In this document: in pieces, positions 6,750 to 11,956 of the stretch
Layout: each line of letters begins with the position of its first letter
Position numbering within the stretch: position 1 is the stretch's first letter
DNA from: JACQSU01 sp964359785
GTDB lineage: Archaea > Nanobdellota > Nanobdellia > Woesearchaeales > JAGWAF01
Direction: 5' to 3'
DNA length: 12,183 nt
Assembly (NCBI GenBank): GCA_964359785.1
Contig: CAYHWL010000041.1
Location: 1 to 12,183 of the forward strand
The notes under the pieces: generated by a model
Databases searched by the model: none
Seen by the model: only the letters and a program-made list of their open reading frames with translations
What the model was told of the DNA's origin: nothing
Program-made: the position numbers and the translations under genes

Positions 6750-8134
6750 GCTGGTTTGATGTAATCGTCCAGAACCTCCCGGAGGTTTCAAGGCCTGCCC
6801 AAAAGCAGTTGCCTTTCTCTGAGAAGCTCAAATGGACAGCCATCACTTTGGTGTTATTTTTCGTCTTGGGTCTCATCCCGCTTTATGGGTTGTCCCAAAA
6901 CGAGCTTGAGCGTTTCGAGTTCCTATCCATCATTCTTGGTGCTTCCTTTGGTAGTCTGATCTCCCTTGGTATCGGTCCTTTGGTGACTGGTTCTATCGTG
7001 CTTCAGCTTCTGAATGGTTCGGGACTTGTTAAATTTGATCTTTCGACGCAAGAGGGCAAAGCGAAGTACCAGGGTGTACAGAAGGTTATGGGGGTTTTCT
7101 TTGTTCTCTTCGAGGCTGCTATATATGTATTGATGGGGGGTCTTGCTCCTGCTCCTGCTCTGCTTGGCACAAGTCTTTATGGTTATCTTCAGGCTATCCT
7201 TATCTTCCAGCTTTGTCTAGGCGGTATTCTTATCATGTTTATGGATGAGGTTATCTCCAAATGGGGTTTTGGTTCTGGTATCTCCTTGTTCATCGCTGCG
7301 GGTGTCGCGCAGGAGGTTTTCATCCGCGCTTTTAGCCCGCTTCATTCAGTCCAGAACCCTGACGCTTATGTAGGTGCGATTCCTGAATTGTTCCGTTCTC
7401 TTGCTAATGGTGATGCGACTACCGCGGGAATTCTCATCGGTTCATTGGTGGCGACTGTGGTGGTGTTTGTCGTGGCGGTCTATGCCGAATCGATGAAAGT
7501 CGAGATCCCTCTCTCATTTGGTCGTGTGCGTGGCCACGGCATCCGCTGGCCTCTTCAGTTTATCTACACTTCGAATATCCCTGTCATTCTTGTTGCTGCC
7601 TTGCAGGCTAACATCCAGCTTTGGGCGCGTCTTTTGGAGAATTGGGGTCATCCTATCCTTGGCACTTTCGCAGGTAACTCTCCTGCTACTGGTCTTGTGG
7701 CTTGGCTTTACGCTCCTGATCTGTTAAGAAAGATCATCACAGGTTCAATGACTACCCAAGACATTGGCGCTGCTACTGCGCATATCCTTTTCATGACGAT
7801 TGGTTCAGTGATCTTTGCTTGGTTTTGGGTCCAAACTGCGGGGATGGATGCCAAGAGTCAGGCTGCTCAGATCATCAAGGCTGGGCTTCAGGTGCCTGGA
7901 TTCCGTAAGGATGAGCGTATCATGGAGCATGTCCTTGAGCGTTATATCACTCCTCTGACTATCATGGGTGCTATCGCTGTGGGTCTTATCGCGGCGTTGG
8001 CTGATCTTGGCGGCGCGTTATCGAGAGGGACTGGTATCCTCTTGACTGTCATGATTATCTACAAGCTTTATGAGGAGATAACAAAGCAGCACATGATGGA
8101 TATGAATCCCATGCTCAAGAAGATGATGGAGTAA
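6746..8134 (+). CDS. secY: Preprotein translocase channel subunit SecY (Sec61 alpha)
   Basis: 462-residue pore-forming subunit of the archaeal SecYEbeta translocon in the cytoplasmic membrane. Ten hydrophobic segments can be traced: TM1 at about 31-48 with IPLYG at its end, the half-helix/plug region (about 56-70, LSIILGASFGSLISLG), TM2 around 75-92, and so on to TM10 (about 424-442) followed by a cytoplasmic tail rich in Met and Lys. Conserved points include the WGFGSGISLFIAAGV loop (173-187), the cytoplasmic loop IPLSFGRVRGHGIRWPLQFIYTSNIPVIL region (254-282) and GFRKDERIMEHVLERYI (385-401). Length fits archaeal SecY. The start overlaps uL15 by ATGA. No adenylate kinase gene follows, unlike many archaea. 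Confidence 0.97.
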   Translation: MSWFDVIVQNLPEVSRPAQKQLPFSEKLKWTAITLVLFFVLGLIPLYGLSQNELERFEFLSIILGASFGSLISLGIGPLVTGSIVLQLLNGSGLVKFDLSTQEGKAKYQGVQKVMGVFFVLFEAAIYVLMGGLAPAPALLGTSLYGYLQAILIFQLCLGGILIMFMDEVISKWGFGSGISLFIAAGVAQEVFIRAFSPLHSVQNPDAYVGAIPELFRSLANGDATTAGILIGSLVATVVVFVVAVYAESMKVEIPLSFGRVRGHGIRWPLQFIYTSNIPVILVAALQANIQLWARLLENWGHPILGTFAGNSPATGLVAWLYAPDLLRKIITGSMTTQDIGAATAHILFMTIGSVIFAWFWVQTAGMDAKSQAAQIIKAGLQVPGFRKDERIMEHVLERYITPLTIMGAIAVGLIAALADLGGALSRGTGILLTVMIIYKLYEEITKQHMMDMNPMLKKMME

Positions 8135-8150
8135 CTCTCCTTTTCTTCTC
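8135..8150 (+). terminator. Pyrimidine-rich run after secY, possible operon terminator
   Basis: CTCTCCTTTTCTTCTC directly after the secY stop and before the TATA box of the next gene. Archaeal RNA polymerase can terminate at short U-rich tracts, so this may end the ribosomal operon. The longest T run is only four and no hairpin precedes it, so the call is weak. Confidence 0.3.
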
Positions 8151-8156
8151 CACAAC

Positions 8157-8164
8157 CTTTAAAT
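8157..8164 (+). promoter_or_regulatory. TATA box of the EMC3-like gene (leaderless promoter)
   Basis: CTTTAAAT is centred about 27 bp before the ATG at 8188, the distance at which archaeal transcription normally starts. Transcription would begin at or just before the start codon, giving a leaderless mRNA. No Shine-Dalgarno site is seen before 8188, which agrees with this. Confidence 0.6.
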
Positions 8165-8187
8165 CACCATCTTGTTGCTCGTAGTCT

Positions 8188-8928
8188 ATGCCAAGTTTCC
8201 TCGATCCGGTTCTTTCGCCAATCCTATCCTTGAACCCTACTCTGGCCCTTTTCCTGCTCTCATTTTTCATTTCCTTGATGGTCACGCTGATCTACAAGTG
8301 GACGACTGATCAGAATCTCATGAAACAGCTTAAAGACGAGATCAGCTCGCTCCAGGCCCAGCTCAAGGCGCTTCAACATGATCCCCAGAAGTCTCTTGAT
8401 GTGCAGAAGCGTGCTATGGAAGTGAATATGAAGTATATGATGCACTCTTTCCGTTCGACGTTTTTCACTTTGATTCCTATGATTTTCATCTTCGGTTTCC
8501 TTTCTGCGCATTTCGCTAGCGACCCCATTCTTCCATATCAGGAGTTTAAGGTCACTGCCAATTTTGATGGTGATGGCGCGAACATCTCTTTGGTGGCGCC
8601 AGAAGGTGTCACTCTTCTGGATGCTCCTACTAAGGAGATAACTGCGAATCAGGCAGTCTGGGGTCTTAAGGGGGTGGAAGGTTCTCATATCCTCCAGTTC
8701 AATTTCAAGAATGAGACGGTTTACAAAAAAGTCCTTATCACAAACATTAGGGATTATGAGGAGCCATTACAGGCCTATACCCAAGGCAGCCTCAAATCTA
8801 TCGAGGTCAGCAATCCAAAGACTATCATTCTAAATCTTTTCGGGTGGAGATTGGGTTGGCTTGGCTCTTATATCTTGTTTAGTATCATCTTCTCGATGAT
8901 CCTGCGCAAGTATCTCAAGGTGTACTAA
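8188..8928 (+). CDS. EMC3/TMCO1 (DUF106, Oxa1 superfamily) membrane insertase with an extracytoplasmic domain
   Basis: 246-residue membrane protein. Members of this archaeal family are relatives of YidC/Oxa1/EMC3 and help insert membrane proteins next to the ribosome. Visible layout: TM1 at about 17-36, a charged cytoplasmic coiled-coil hairpin (about 41-90, with EISSLQAQLKALQHDPQKS), TM2 at about 91-109, then some 100 residues of polar, strand-rich sequence (112-212), and TM3 at about 223-241. The family's three-helix plan with a cytoplasmic coiled coil after TM1 is clear. The long segment between TM2 and TM3 is larger than the short linker expected of the basic family and probably forms a beta-rich external domain. 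It lies just downstream of secY but has its own TATA box. Confidence 0.85.
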   Translation: MPSFLDPVLSPILSLNPTLALFLLSFFISLMVTLIYKWTTDQNLMKQLKDEISSLQAQLKALQHDPQKSLDVQKRAMEVNMKYMMHSFRSTFFTLIPMIFIFGFLSAHFASDPILPYQEFKVTANFDGDGANISLVAPEGVTLLDAPTKEITANQAVWGLKGVEGSHILQFNFKNETVYKKVLITNIRDYEEPLQAYTQGSLKSIEVSNPKTIILNLFGWRLGWLGSYILFSIIFSMILRKYLKVY

Positions 8929-8957
8929 GCCTTGATAGTGTCGTGCACTTTGAGGCT

Positions 8958-8976
8958 TGATGACCTCCAGTCATCA
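8958..8976. repeat. Hairpin (7-bp stem, 5-nt loop) downstream of the EMC3-like gene
   Basis: TGATGAC-ctcca-GTCATCA is a perfect 7-bp inverted repeat, 30 bases after the EMC3-like stop in the convergent intergenic stretch 8929-9070. There is no adjacent T tract, so by itself it is not a typical terminator. Confidence 0.5.
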
Positions 8977-8983
8977 TAATCCT

Positions 8984-9048
8984 CACGCGAGACCCAGAGG
9001 ACGACTCGTGAGCACCAATTGGTTGCTCGTTAGTGCGAGTGGTCTGTG
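8984..9048. repeat. Nested multi-stem inverted repeat in the convergent intergenic region
   Basis: Pairing arms can be followed from outside in: CAC (8984-8986) with GTG (9046-9048), AGACC (8990-8994) with GGTCT (9041-9045), ACTCG (9004-9008) with CGAGT (9036-9040), GAGCA (9010-9014) with TGCTC (9024-9028), then CC/GG around an AATT loop, with a one-base bulge. Unpaired bases sit mostly on one side of each joint. The element lies between the convergent EMC3-like and RelE-like genes. It could be a shared 3' end structure or a small RNA. Function unknown. Confidence 0.5.
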
Positions 9049-9063
9049 AATTGAGATGATATG

Positions 9064-9082
9064 TTTCTATTTATTTCTTTTT
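9064..9082 (+). terminator. T-rich tract, likely terminator for the EMC3-like transcript
   Basis: TTTCTATTTATTTCTTTTT on the plus strand, 16 bases after the nested hairpin. It overlaps the last codons of the minus-strand toxin, whose C-terminal lysines are encoded by the same run. A U-rich stretch like this is sufficient for archaeal termination, so the EMC3-like transcript probably ends here. Confidence 0.45.
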
Positions 9083-9439
9083 GTAGCCGAAGACCTTATC
9101 GTATTTCTTGTGATCCACAAATTCGAGGATGAATGTGACAATCTTGACTTCATCGCCAACGATAGTGTAAATAATTCTCCAATAACCTACTAGGTCGAGG
9201 CGCCATAGTCTGTCAGTTCCGTATCGGGCCACCACTCCCTTTGAGATATTTTTTCGGGGGATATGATCGCCTAATTGCGGGTTGATTTTGAGGTTTATTT
9301 TTTCCCTTTCGATTGCTTTGAGGAGTTGCATATTGAAAGTGTTTTCTTTGCCTTGGGCTTGCTCCGCAAGGACTTGCTTTTGGAGTTCCACATATTCAGC
9401 GTTGGCTTCTTCTGAGAAATCTACCCACACTTCCTTCAT
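9071..9439 (-). CDS. RelE/ParE-superfamily toxin
   Basis: 122-residue protein resembling archaeal RelE/ParE-fold toxins; RelE members are ribosome-dependent mRNA endonucleases, while ParE members act on gyrase. The N-terminal part is helical and charged (SEEANAEYVELQKQV, about 9-23). The C-terminal sheet is the recognisable part: LWRLDLVGYWRIIYTI (78-93), DEVKIVTFILEFVDHKKYDK (96-115) and the end FGYKKK. The paired Arg80 and Arg88 and the His110-x2-Tyr113 tail are in the positions where RelE-like toxins carry basic and aromatic catalytic or RNA-binding residues. Which target it has cannot be told from sequence. The ATG overlaps the stop of the upstream winged-helix gene by ATGA, the usual layout of a two-gene toxin-antitoxin operon. 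Confidence 0.75.
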   Translation of the reverse strand: MKEVWVDFSEEANAEYVELQKQVLAEQAQGKENTFNMQLLKAIEREKINLKINPQLGDHIPRKNISKGVVARYGTDRLWRLDLVGYWRIIYTIVGDEVKIVTFILEFVDHKKYDKVFGYKKK

Positions 9440-9699
9440 GCGATCCTCACTCCACGTTCAAGAAGTGTTTTGAGTTTTGGACTATCGTGCTGTATCCAAG
9501 TTATACCTTTTTCTCCAATCATGATTTTACCGCTTTCTTCTAGGTATTCCAATATCACATTGAGAGTTTGGTGCATGATTTGGGTAGGGAGTCGTCTCTT
9601 TAATTCGTTTCTTGAAATCACGGTATCAGCTTCTTGGAGGACTTTTTCTACTTCAAGAACGGTTTTCAAGTTTGGATAATGGAGTATTTCAAGTGTCAT
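9436..9699 (-). CDS. Small winged-helix protein, probable antitoxin partner of the RelE-like toxin
   Basis: 87-residue protein starting MTLEILHYPNLKTVLEVEKV. The order of segments suggests a winged helix: a first helix (about 11-24), ISRNELKRRLPT (29-40) as a second helix, MHQTLNVILEYLEESGKIMI (42-61) as recognition helix and first strand, and GEKGITWIQ (62-70) as the wing, followed by a short basic C-terminus. The frame remains open upstream to 9927, but I place the start at 9699 because a TTTATATA box lies 26 bp before this ATG and the sequence before it is promoter-like and rich in A+T. It is followed by the toxin with a 4-base overlap. An antitoxin and autorepressor role is inferred from context. 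Confidence 0.7.
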   Translation of the reverse strand: MTLEILHYPNLKTVLEVEKVLQEADTVISRNELKRRLPTQIMHQTLNVILEYLEESGKIMIGEKGITWIQHDSPKLKTLLERGVRIA

Positions 9700-9721
9700 A
9701 TAGTTATATAAGATTATATAG

Positions 9722-9729
9722 TATATAAA
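9722..9729 (-). promoter_or_regulatory. TATA box of the toxin-antitoxin operon (leaderless promoter)
   Basis: On the minus strand the sequence reads TTTATATA with AAG just upstream, a near-ideal archaeal TATA/BRE region. Its centre is about 26 bp before ATG 9699, so transcription should start at the start codon. No Shine-Dalgarno site precedes the ATG. This promoter fixes the gene start. Confidence 0.7.
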
Positions 9730-9770
9730 CTTATCTTTTGCTGTGTTTAATAAATCACTATTAATAAGTT

Positions 9771-9802
9771 TTTTGTGTACACAAAATTCCAAAGAATTTT
9801 GT
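9771..9802. repeat. Overlapping palindromes upstream of the toxin-antitoxin promoter
   Basis: TTTTGTGTACACAAAA (9771-9786) is a perfect 16-bp palindrome. Its right end is reused in a second perfect inverted repeat, ACAAAATTC-caaa-GAATTTTGT (9781-9802), so the shared ACAAAA can pair in either of two ways. The pair stands about 45 bp upstream of the TATA box on the minus strand and could be an operator for a dimeric regulator. The gene-less stretch 9730-10013 holds these palindromes, the left 88-bp repeat copy and the operator-like hairpin before the Schlafen gene; I see no RNA gene in it. Confidence 0.5.
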
Positions 9803-9820
9803 TGTAGCACACAGTTCCCA

Positions 9821-9908
9821 AGAAGATCTCTAGATTTTTGGGCCCAGAAATTCCCTAACATTTCTTGGGCGTAAGCATACAATCGCTTGCTTGTTGGGCA
9901 AGCGATCT
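9821..9908. repeat. 88-bp direct repeat, left copy
   Basis: Same orientation and 84 of 88 bases identical to 11827-11914, with a constant offset of 2006 bp. It contains two potential hairpins: CCCAGAAAT/ATTTCTTGGG (9843-9869, one bulged base) and a perfect 9-bp stem ATCGCTTGC/GCAAGCGAT (9882-9906, loop TTGTTGG). An additional CCCAAGAA/TTCTTGGG pair spans 9817-9869. A weaker match at the same offset continues to about 9951. It lies between the toxin-antitoxin promoter region and the Schlafen gene. Confidence 0.9.
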
Positions 9909-9995
9909 GAACCTTAGAATAATGCACCAGAATGTCTACTTTTCGTTTTTTAGGTGGCTTTAACGATTCGCTTAATGATTAGTTATGATTATGAC

Positions 9996-10010
9996 GTCTA
10001 TAGAATAGAC
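9996..10010. promoter_or_regulatory. Operator-like inverted repeat beside the Schlafen-gene TATA box
   Basis: GTCTAT-aga-ATAGAC is a perfect 6-bp inverted repeat that ends three bases before the TATA box at 10014. A factor bound here would touch the BRE/TATA region. Either activation or repression is possible; nothing in the sequence decides. Confidence 0.4.
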
Positions 10011-10013
10011 ATC

Positions 10014-10021
10014 TTTAAATA
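10014..10021 (+). promoter_or_regulatory. TATA box of the Schlafen-type gene (leaderless promoter)
   Basis: TTTAAATA is centred about 27 bp before ATG 10044, giving a leaderless transcript as for the two other accessory genes. It lies within one of two identical ATCTTTAAAT decamers (10011-10020 and 10031-10040), spaced exactly 20 bp apart; the second covers the expected start region. Confidence 0.6.
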
Positions 10022-10043
10022 TTCTTAAGTATCTTTAAATGAT

Positions 10044-11372
10044 ATGGATTTTGTAGAATCGTCAAATCTGGAGCTCAAAGAGAAGGCCGCTAATTTCAAT
10101 GAGATCGCAAAGGCAGTATGTGGATTTGCTAATGCTGATGGTGGTAAGATAGTTATCGGAGTTTCCAATAAGGGTGAAATCATTGGTATCCCTGATAAGG
10201 ACATTGATTCGCTTCAACAGAGGTTGGATGGCGCTGTCCAGACGGTTAGTCCTGTTCCCTTGCATAAGATTGGTGTGATCAAAGAACAGGGGAAGATCAT
10301 GACTGTTGTTGAAATATACAAGATAGGGGAAGGTGCTTTCTGTACCTATGGGGGGATTGCCTATTATCGGTTTGGTAATGTCACAAGGAAGATGGAAGGC
10401 AAAACCTTCCAAGATTTTCTTGTCCATCGTAGGGTTTTGTCATTTGATGAATCGCAAAGTGACGTGGGATTAACCGATCTTGATGATAAGAAGATATCAG
10501 CTTATCTGGAATTGCGGTCACCAGATTTCAAGTATAGCCCAAAAAGCAAGGCAAACGTACTTTCCAATCTTGGCGTGTGCAAAGATGGGGGGAGGAGAAT
10601 AAACAATACTGCATTGCTATTGTTTGGCAAGGACCCTTATCAATCTATATCACAAAACGAGGTCAAACTGGTGAGATTCAAAGGGATATCGCCCATTGAA
10701 ATAATCGATTCTAGATTTGCGCATGGAACCCTACTTGAAAATCTCAAGGAATCCCAGGATTTTATCTCTCGGAACACAAAAATTGCCTTTGAGATAAAAA
10801 CCATGCAGCGCAAAGAGCTGCCTGAGTACCCTACGCAGGTCATCCGTGAAGCGCTCGTGAACGCAATAGTCCATCGAGATTATTTTAGCAAAGATGCGAT
10901 GCAGGTCAATATTTTTGATGATCGTCTGGAAGTGATAAATCCAGGAGGCCTGCCGCAGGGATTATCTCTTAAACTTCTTGGCACATTGTCTATACAAAGG
11001 AACCCTTTGATTTATCGACTTTTGCGAGACATCAAATTTGTGGAAGGGCTTGCCACTGGGATCCCAAGGATGAGAAAAGGGATGCAGGACCATACACTTC
11101 CAGAGCCAGTCTTTGAAGACTTGGGTAGCTTCTTCAAGGTGACATTATACAATGCCGCTCGGATATCCCCAGGTATACTCAGTCTGAGGCAACAAAAGGC
11201 ATTATCCTACCTCCAAAAGAACAAGAGCATCACATCCCAGACATACGCCAAATTAAACAGCGTGTCACAAGTCACAGCAGTAAGTGACCTAACAGACATG
11301 ATAAACAAGGATATCCTGCAAAAGATCGGCAAGACCAGAAGCGCTTATTATGTCCTTATCTCACAAACATGA
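10044..11372 (+). CDS. Schlafen AlbA_2 domain / GHKL-ATPase-like protein (COG2865-type)
   Basis: 442-residue protein of the bacterial/archaeal family often annotated as a Schlafen-type or RecG-like regulator. Residues about 5-118 form the Schlafen AlbA_2 domain: NLELKEKAANFNEIAKAVCG, FANADGGKIVIGVSNKGEI and IAYYRFGNVTRKM. Residues about 262-345 match the C-terminal GHKL ATPase-like domain: VIREALVNAIVHRDY (267-280, with the Glu and Asn of the N-box), EVINPGGLP (296-304), QRNPLIYRLL and VEGLATGIPRM. The last 60 residues look like a winged helix. AlbA_2 domains occur in some defence and regulatory proteins and are nucleic-acid or nuclease linked; the role here is unknown. The gene is intact, has its own promoter and terminator hairpin, and sits between two 88-bp repeat copies. 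Confidence 0.85.
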   Translation: MDFVESSNLELKEKAANFNEIAKAVCGFANADGGKIVIGVSNKGEIIGIPDKDIDSLQQRLDGAVQTVSPVPLHKIGVIKEQGKIMTVVEIYKIGEGAFCTYGGIAYYRFGNVTRKMEGKTFQDFLVHRRVLSFDESQSDVGLTDLDDKKISAYLELRSPDFKYSPKSKANVLSNLGVCKDGGRRINNTALLLFGKDPYQSISQNEVKLVRFKGISPIEIIDSRFAHGTLLENLKESQDFISRNTKIAFEIKTMQRKELPEYPTQVIREALVNAIVHRDYFSKDAMQVNIFDDRLEVINPGGLPQGLSLKLLGTLSIQRNPLIYRLLRDIKFVEGLATGIPRMRKGMQDHTLPEPVFEDLGSFFKVTLYNAARISPGILSLRQQKALSYLQKNKSITSQTYAKLNSVSQVTAVSDLTDMINKDILQKIGKTRSAYYVLISQT

Positions 11373-11422
11373 GAAATTAAAAATCCCACCGGAGCAGAGC
11401 TCCTGGGTATTTTTTAATCTCA
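11370..11422 (+). terminator. Long hairpin with a six-T run after the Schlafen-type gene
   Basis: It begins in the stop codon. Arms: TGAGA with TCTCA, AATTAAAAAT with ATTTTTTAA, CCCA with TGGG (two C bulged), and GGAGC with GCTCC around an AGA loop. The six T's at 11410-11415 lie on the descending arm. This is the strongest terminator-like structure in the window. Confidence 0.6.
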
Positions 11423-11437
11423 GACGGGTGAGCCTAA

Positions 11438-11466
11438 CCGATGCAGAGCATCGGGGGTATGAACCC
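11438..11466. repeat. Two adjoining hairpins downstream of the terminator
   Basis: CCGATGC-aga-GCATCGG (11438-11454) is a perfect 7-bp stem with an AGA loop, the same C-AGA-G apex as in the terminator. It is followed without a gap by GGGT-atga-ACCC (11455-11466). Together with the terminator and two 6-bp hairpins at 11494-11510 and 11517-11531 they make a chain of five. No RNA family is recognised in 11423-11480. Confidence 0.45.
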
Positions 11467-11480
11467 ATCCGAGAGATCAA

Positions 11481-11880
11481 GACCGACTAAACAAAGCACT
11501 CGATGTGCTTGAATCCAGATTCGATGAATCTTATTGGGCAAGATGAAAAGACTGCCTAAGAGAAGGTCTATTTGAGAGATATTGTCCGCGATGGATATGT
11601 TATCAAGGCGAAATGCAGAGGGGACTCAACATACACCCTCAAGATTGATATCGATAAGATTTGGATGGATCGCACCTGTCCCTGCGGATTTCCATGCAAG
11701 CATCTGGTTGCGCTAATCATGTGGCTTAGGAAGAACAAGCCATTGGCTTACGATTTCTTGGACAGCGAACTTAAGACCTTCACAAAACCAGAGATTATCC
11801 GCCGAGTGAAGATGCTCCTGTTTCCTAGAAGATCTCTAGATTTTTGGGCCCAGAAATTCCCTAGCATTTCTTGGGCGTAA
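11481..11880 (+). pseudogene. Broken SWIM zinc-finger gene, end replaced by the 88-bp repeat
   Basis: The clear part is the frame from about 11560 to 11826: KVYLRDIVRDGYVIKAKCRG, then TYTLKIDIDKIW, then the zinc motif CPCGFPCKH and helix LVALIMWLRKNKP. This is the C-x-C-xn-C-x-H pattern of SWIM fingers, with an unusually short spacer of three. No good start codon exists; TTG 11572 would cut into the domain. Upstream, another frame gives LNKALDVLESRFDESYWAR and then TGA (11544) followed by KDCLREG, which reads as the expected N-terminal part joined across a stop and a frameshift near 11557-11565. From 11827 the frame runs into the right repeat copy and stops at 11880. SWIM domains bind nucleic acid or proteins; this copy is probably dead. 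Confidence 0.5.
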
Positions 11881-11914
11881 GTATACAATCGCTTGTTTGT
11901 TGGGCAAGGGATCT
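11827..11914. repeat. 88-bp direct repeat, right copy
   Basis: Partner of 9821-9908. Four substitutions separate the copies. Two of them (at 11892 and 11909) fall in the arms of the second hairpin, leaving it imperfect, while the first hairpin is kept and changes only in its loop. The copy begins inside the SWIM frame. The weaker extension at the same offset reaches about 11957, exactly where the minus-strand HEPN-like frame ends. Confidence 0.9.
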
Positions 11915-11956
11915 ATGAAGAAGAGTAGGATACTAGACTATCTATCTTTCGTTTTC

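Noticed and set aside
8951..9060. Box C/D guide RNA suggested by TGATGA-like strings
   Set aside because: There is no CTGA box D at suitable spacing in the stretch, and the TGATGA at 8958 is half of a hairpin.
9436..9927. Long version (163 residues) of the minus-strand winged-helix gene starting at 9927
   Set aside because: The extra 76 codons run through the 88-bp repeat, the palindromes and the A+T-rich promoter. A TATA box 26 bp before ATG 9699 fixes the shorter form.
11441..11512. 23-codon reading frame MQSIGGMNPSERSRPTKQSTRCA after a TATA-like run
   Set aside because: Spacing from TTTTTTAAT is suitable, but the frame is very short, lies on hairpin arms and probably includes the decayed start of the SWIM gene.
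9821..11914. attL/attR pair of an integrated virus or integrative element
   Set aside because: No integrase, tRNA gene or viral gene is present between the repeats, and only about 1.9 kb separates them. The cassette reading is kept as a hypothesis without naming a recombinase.
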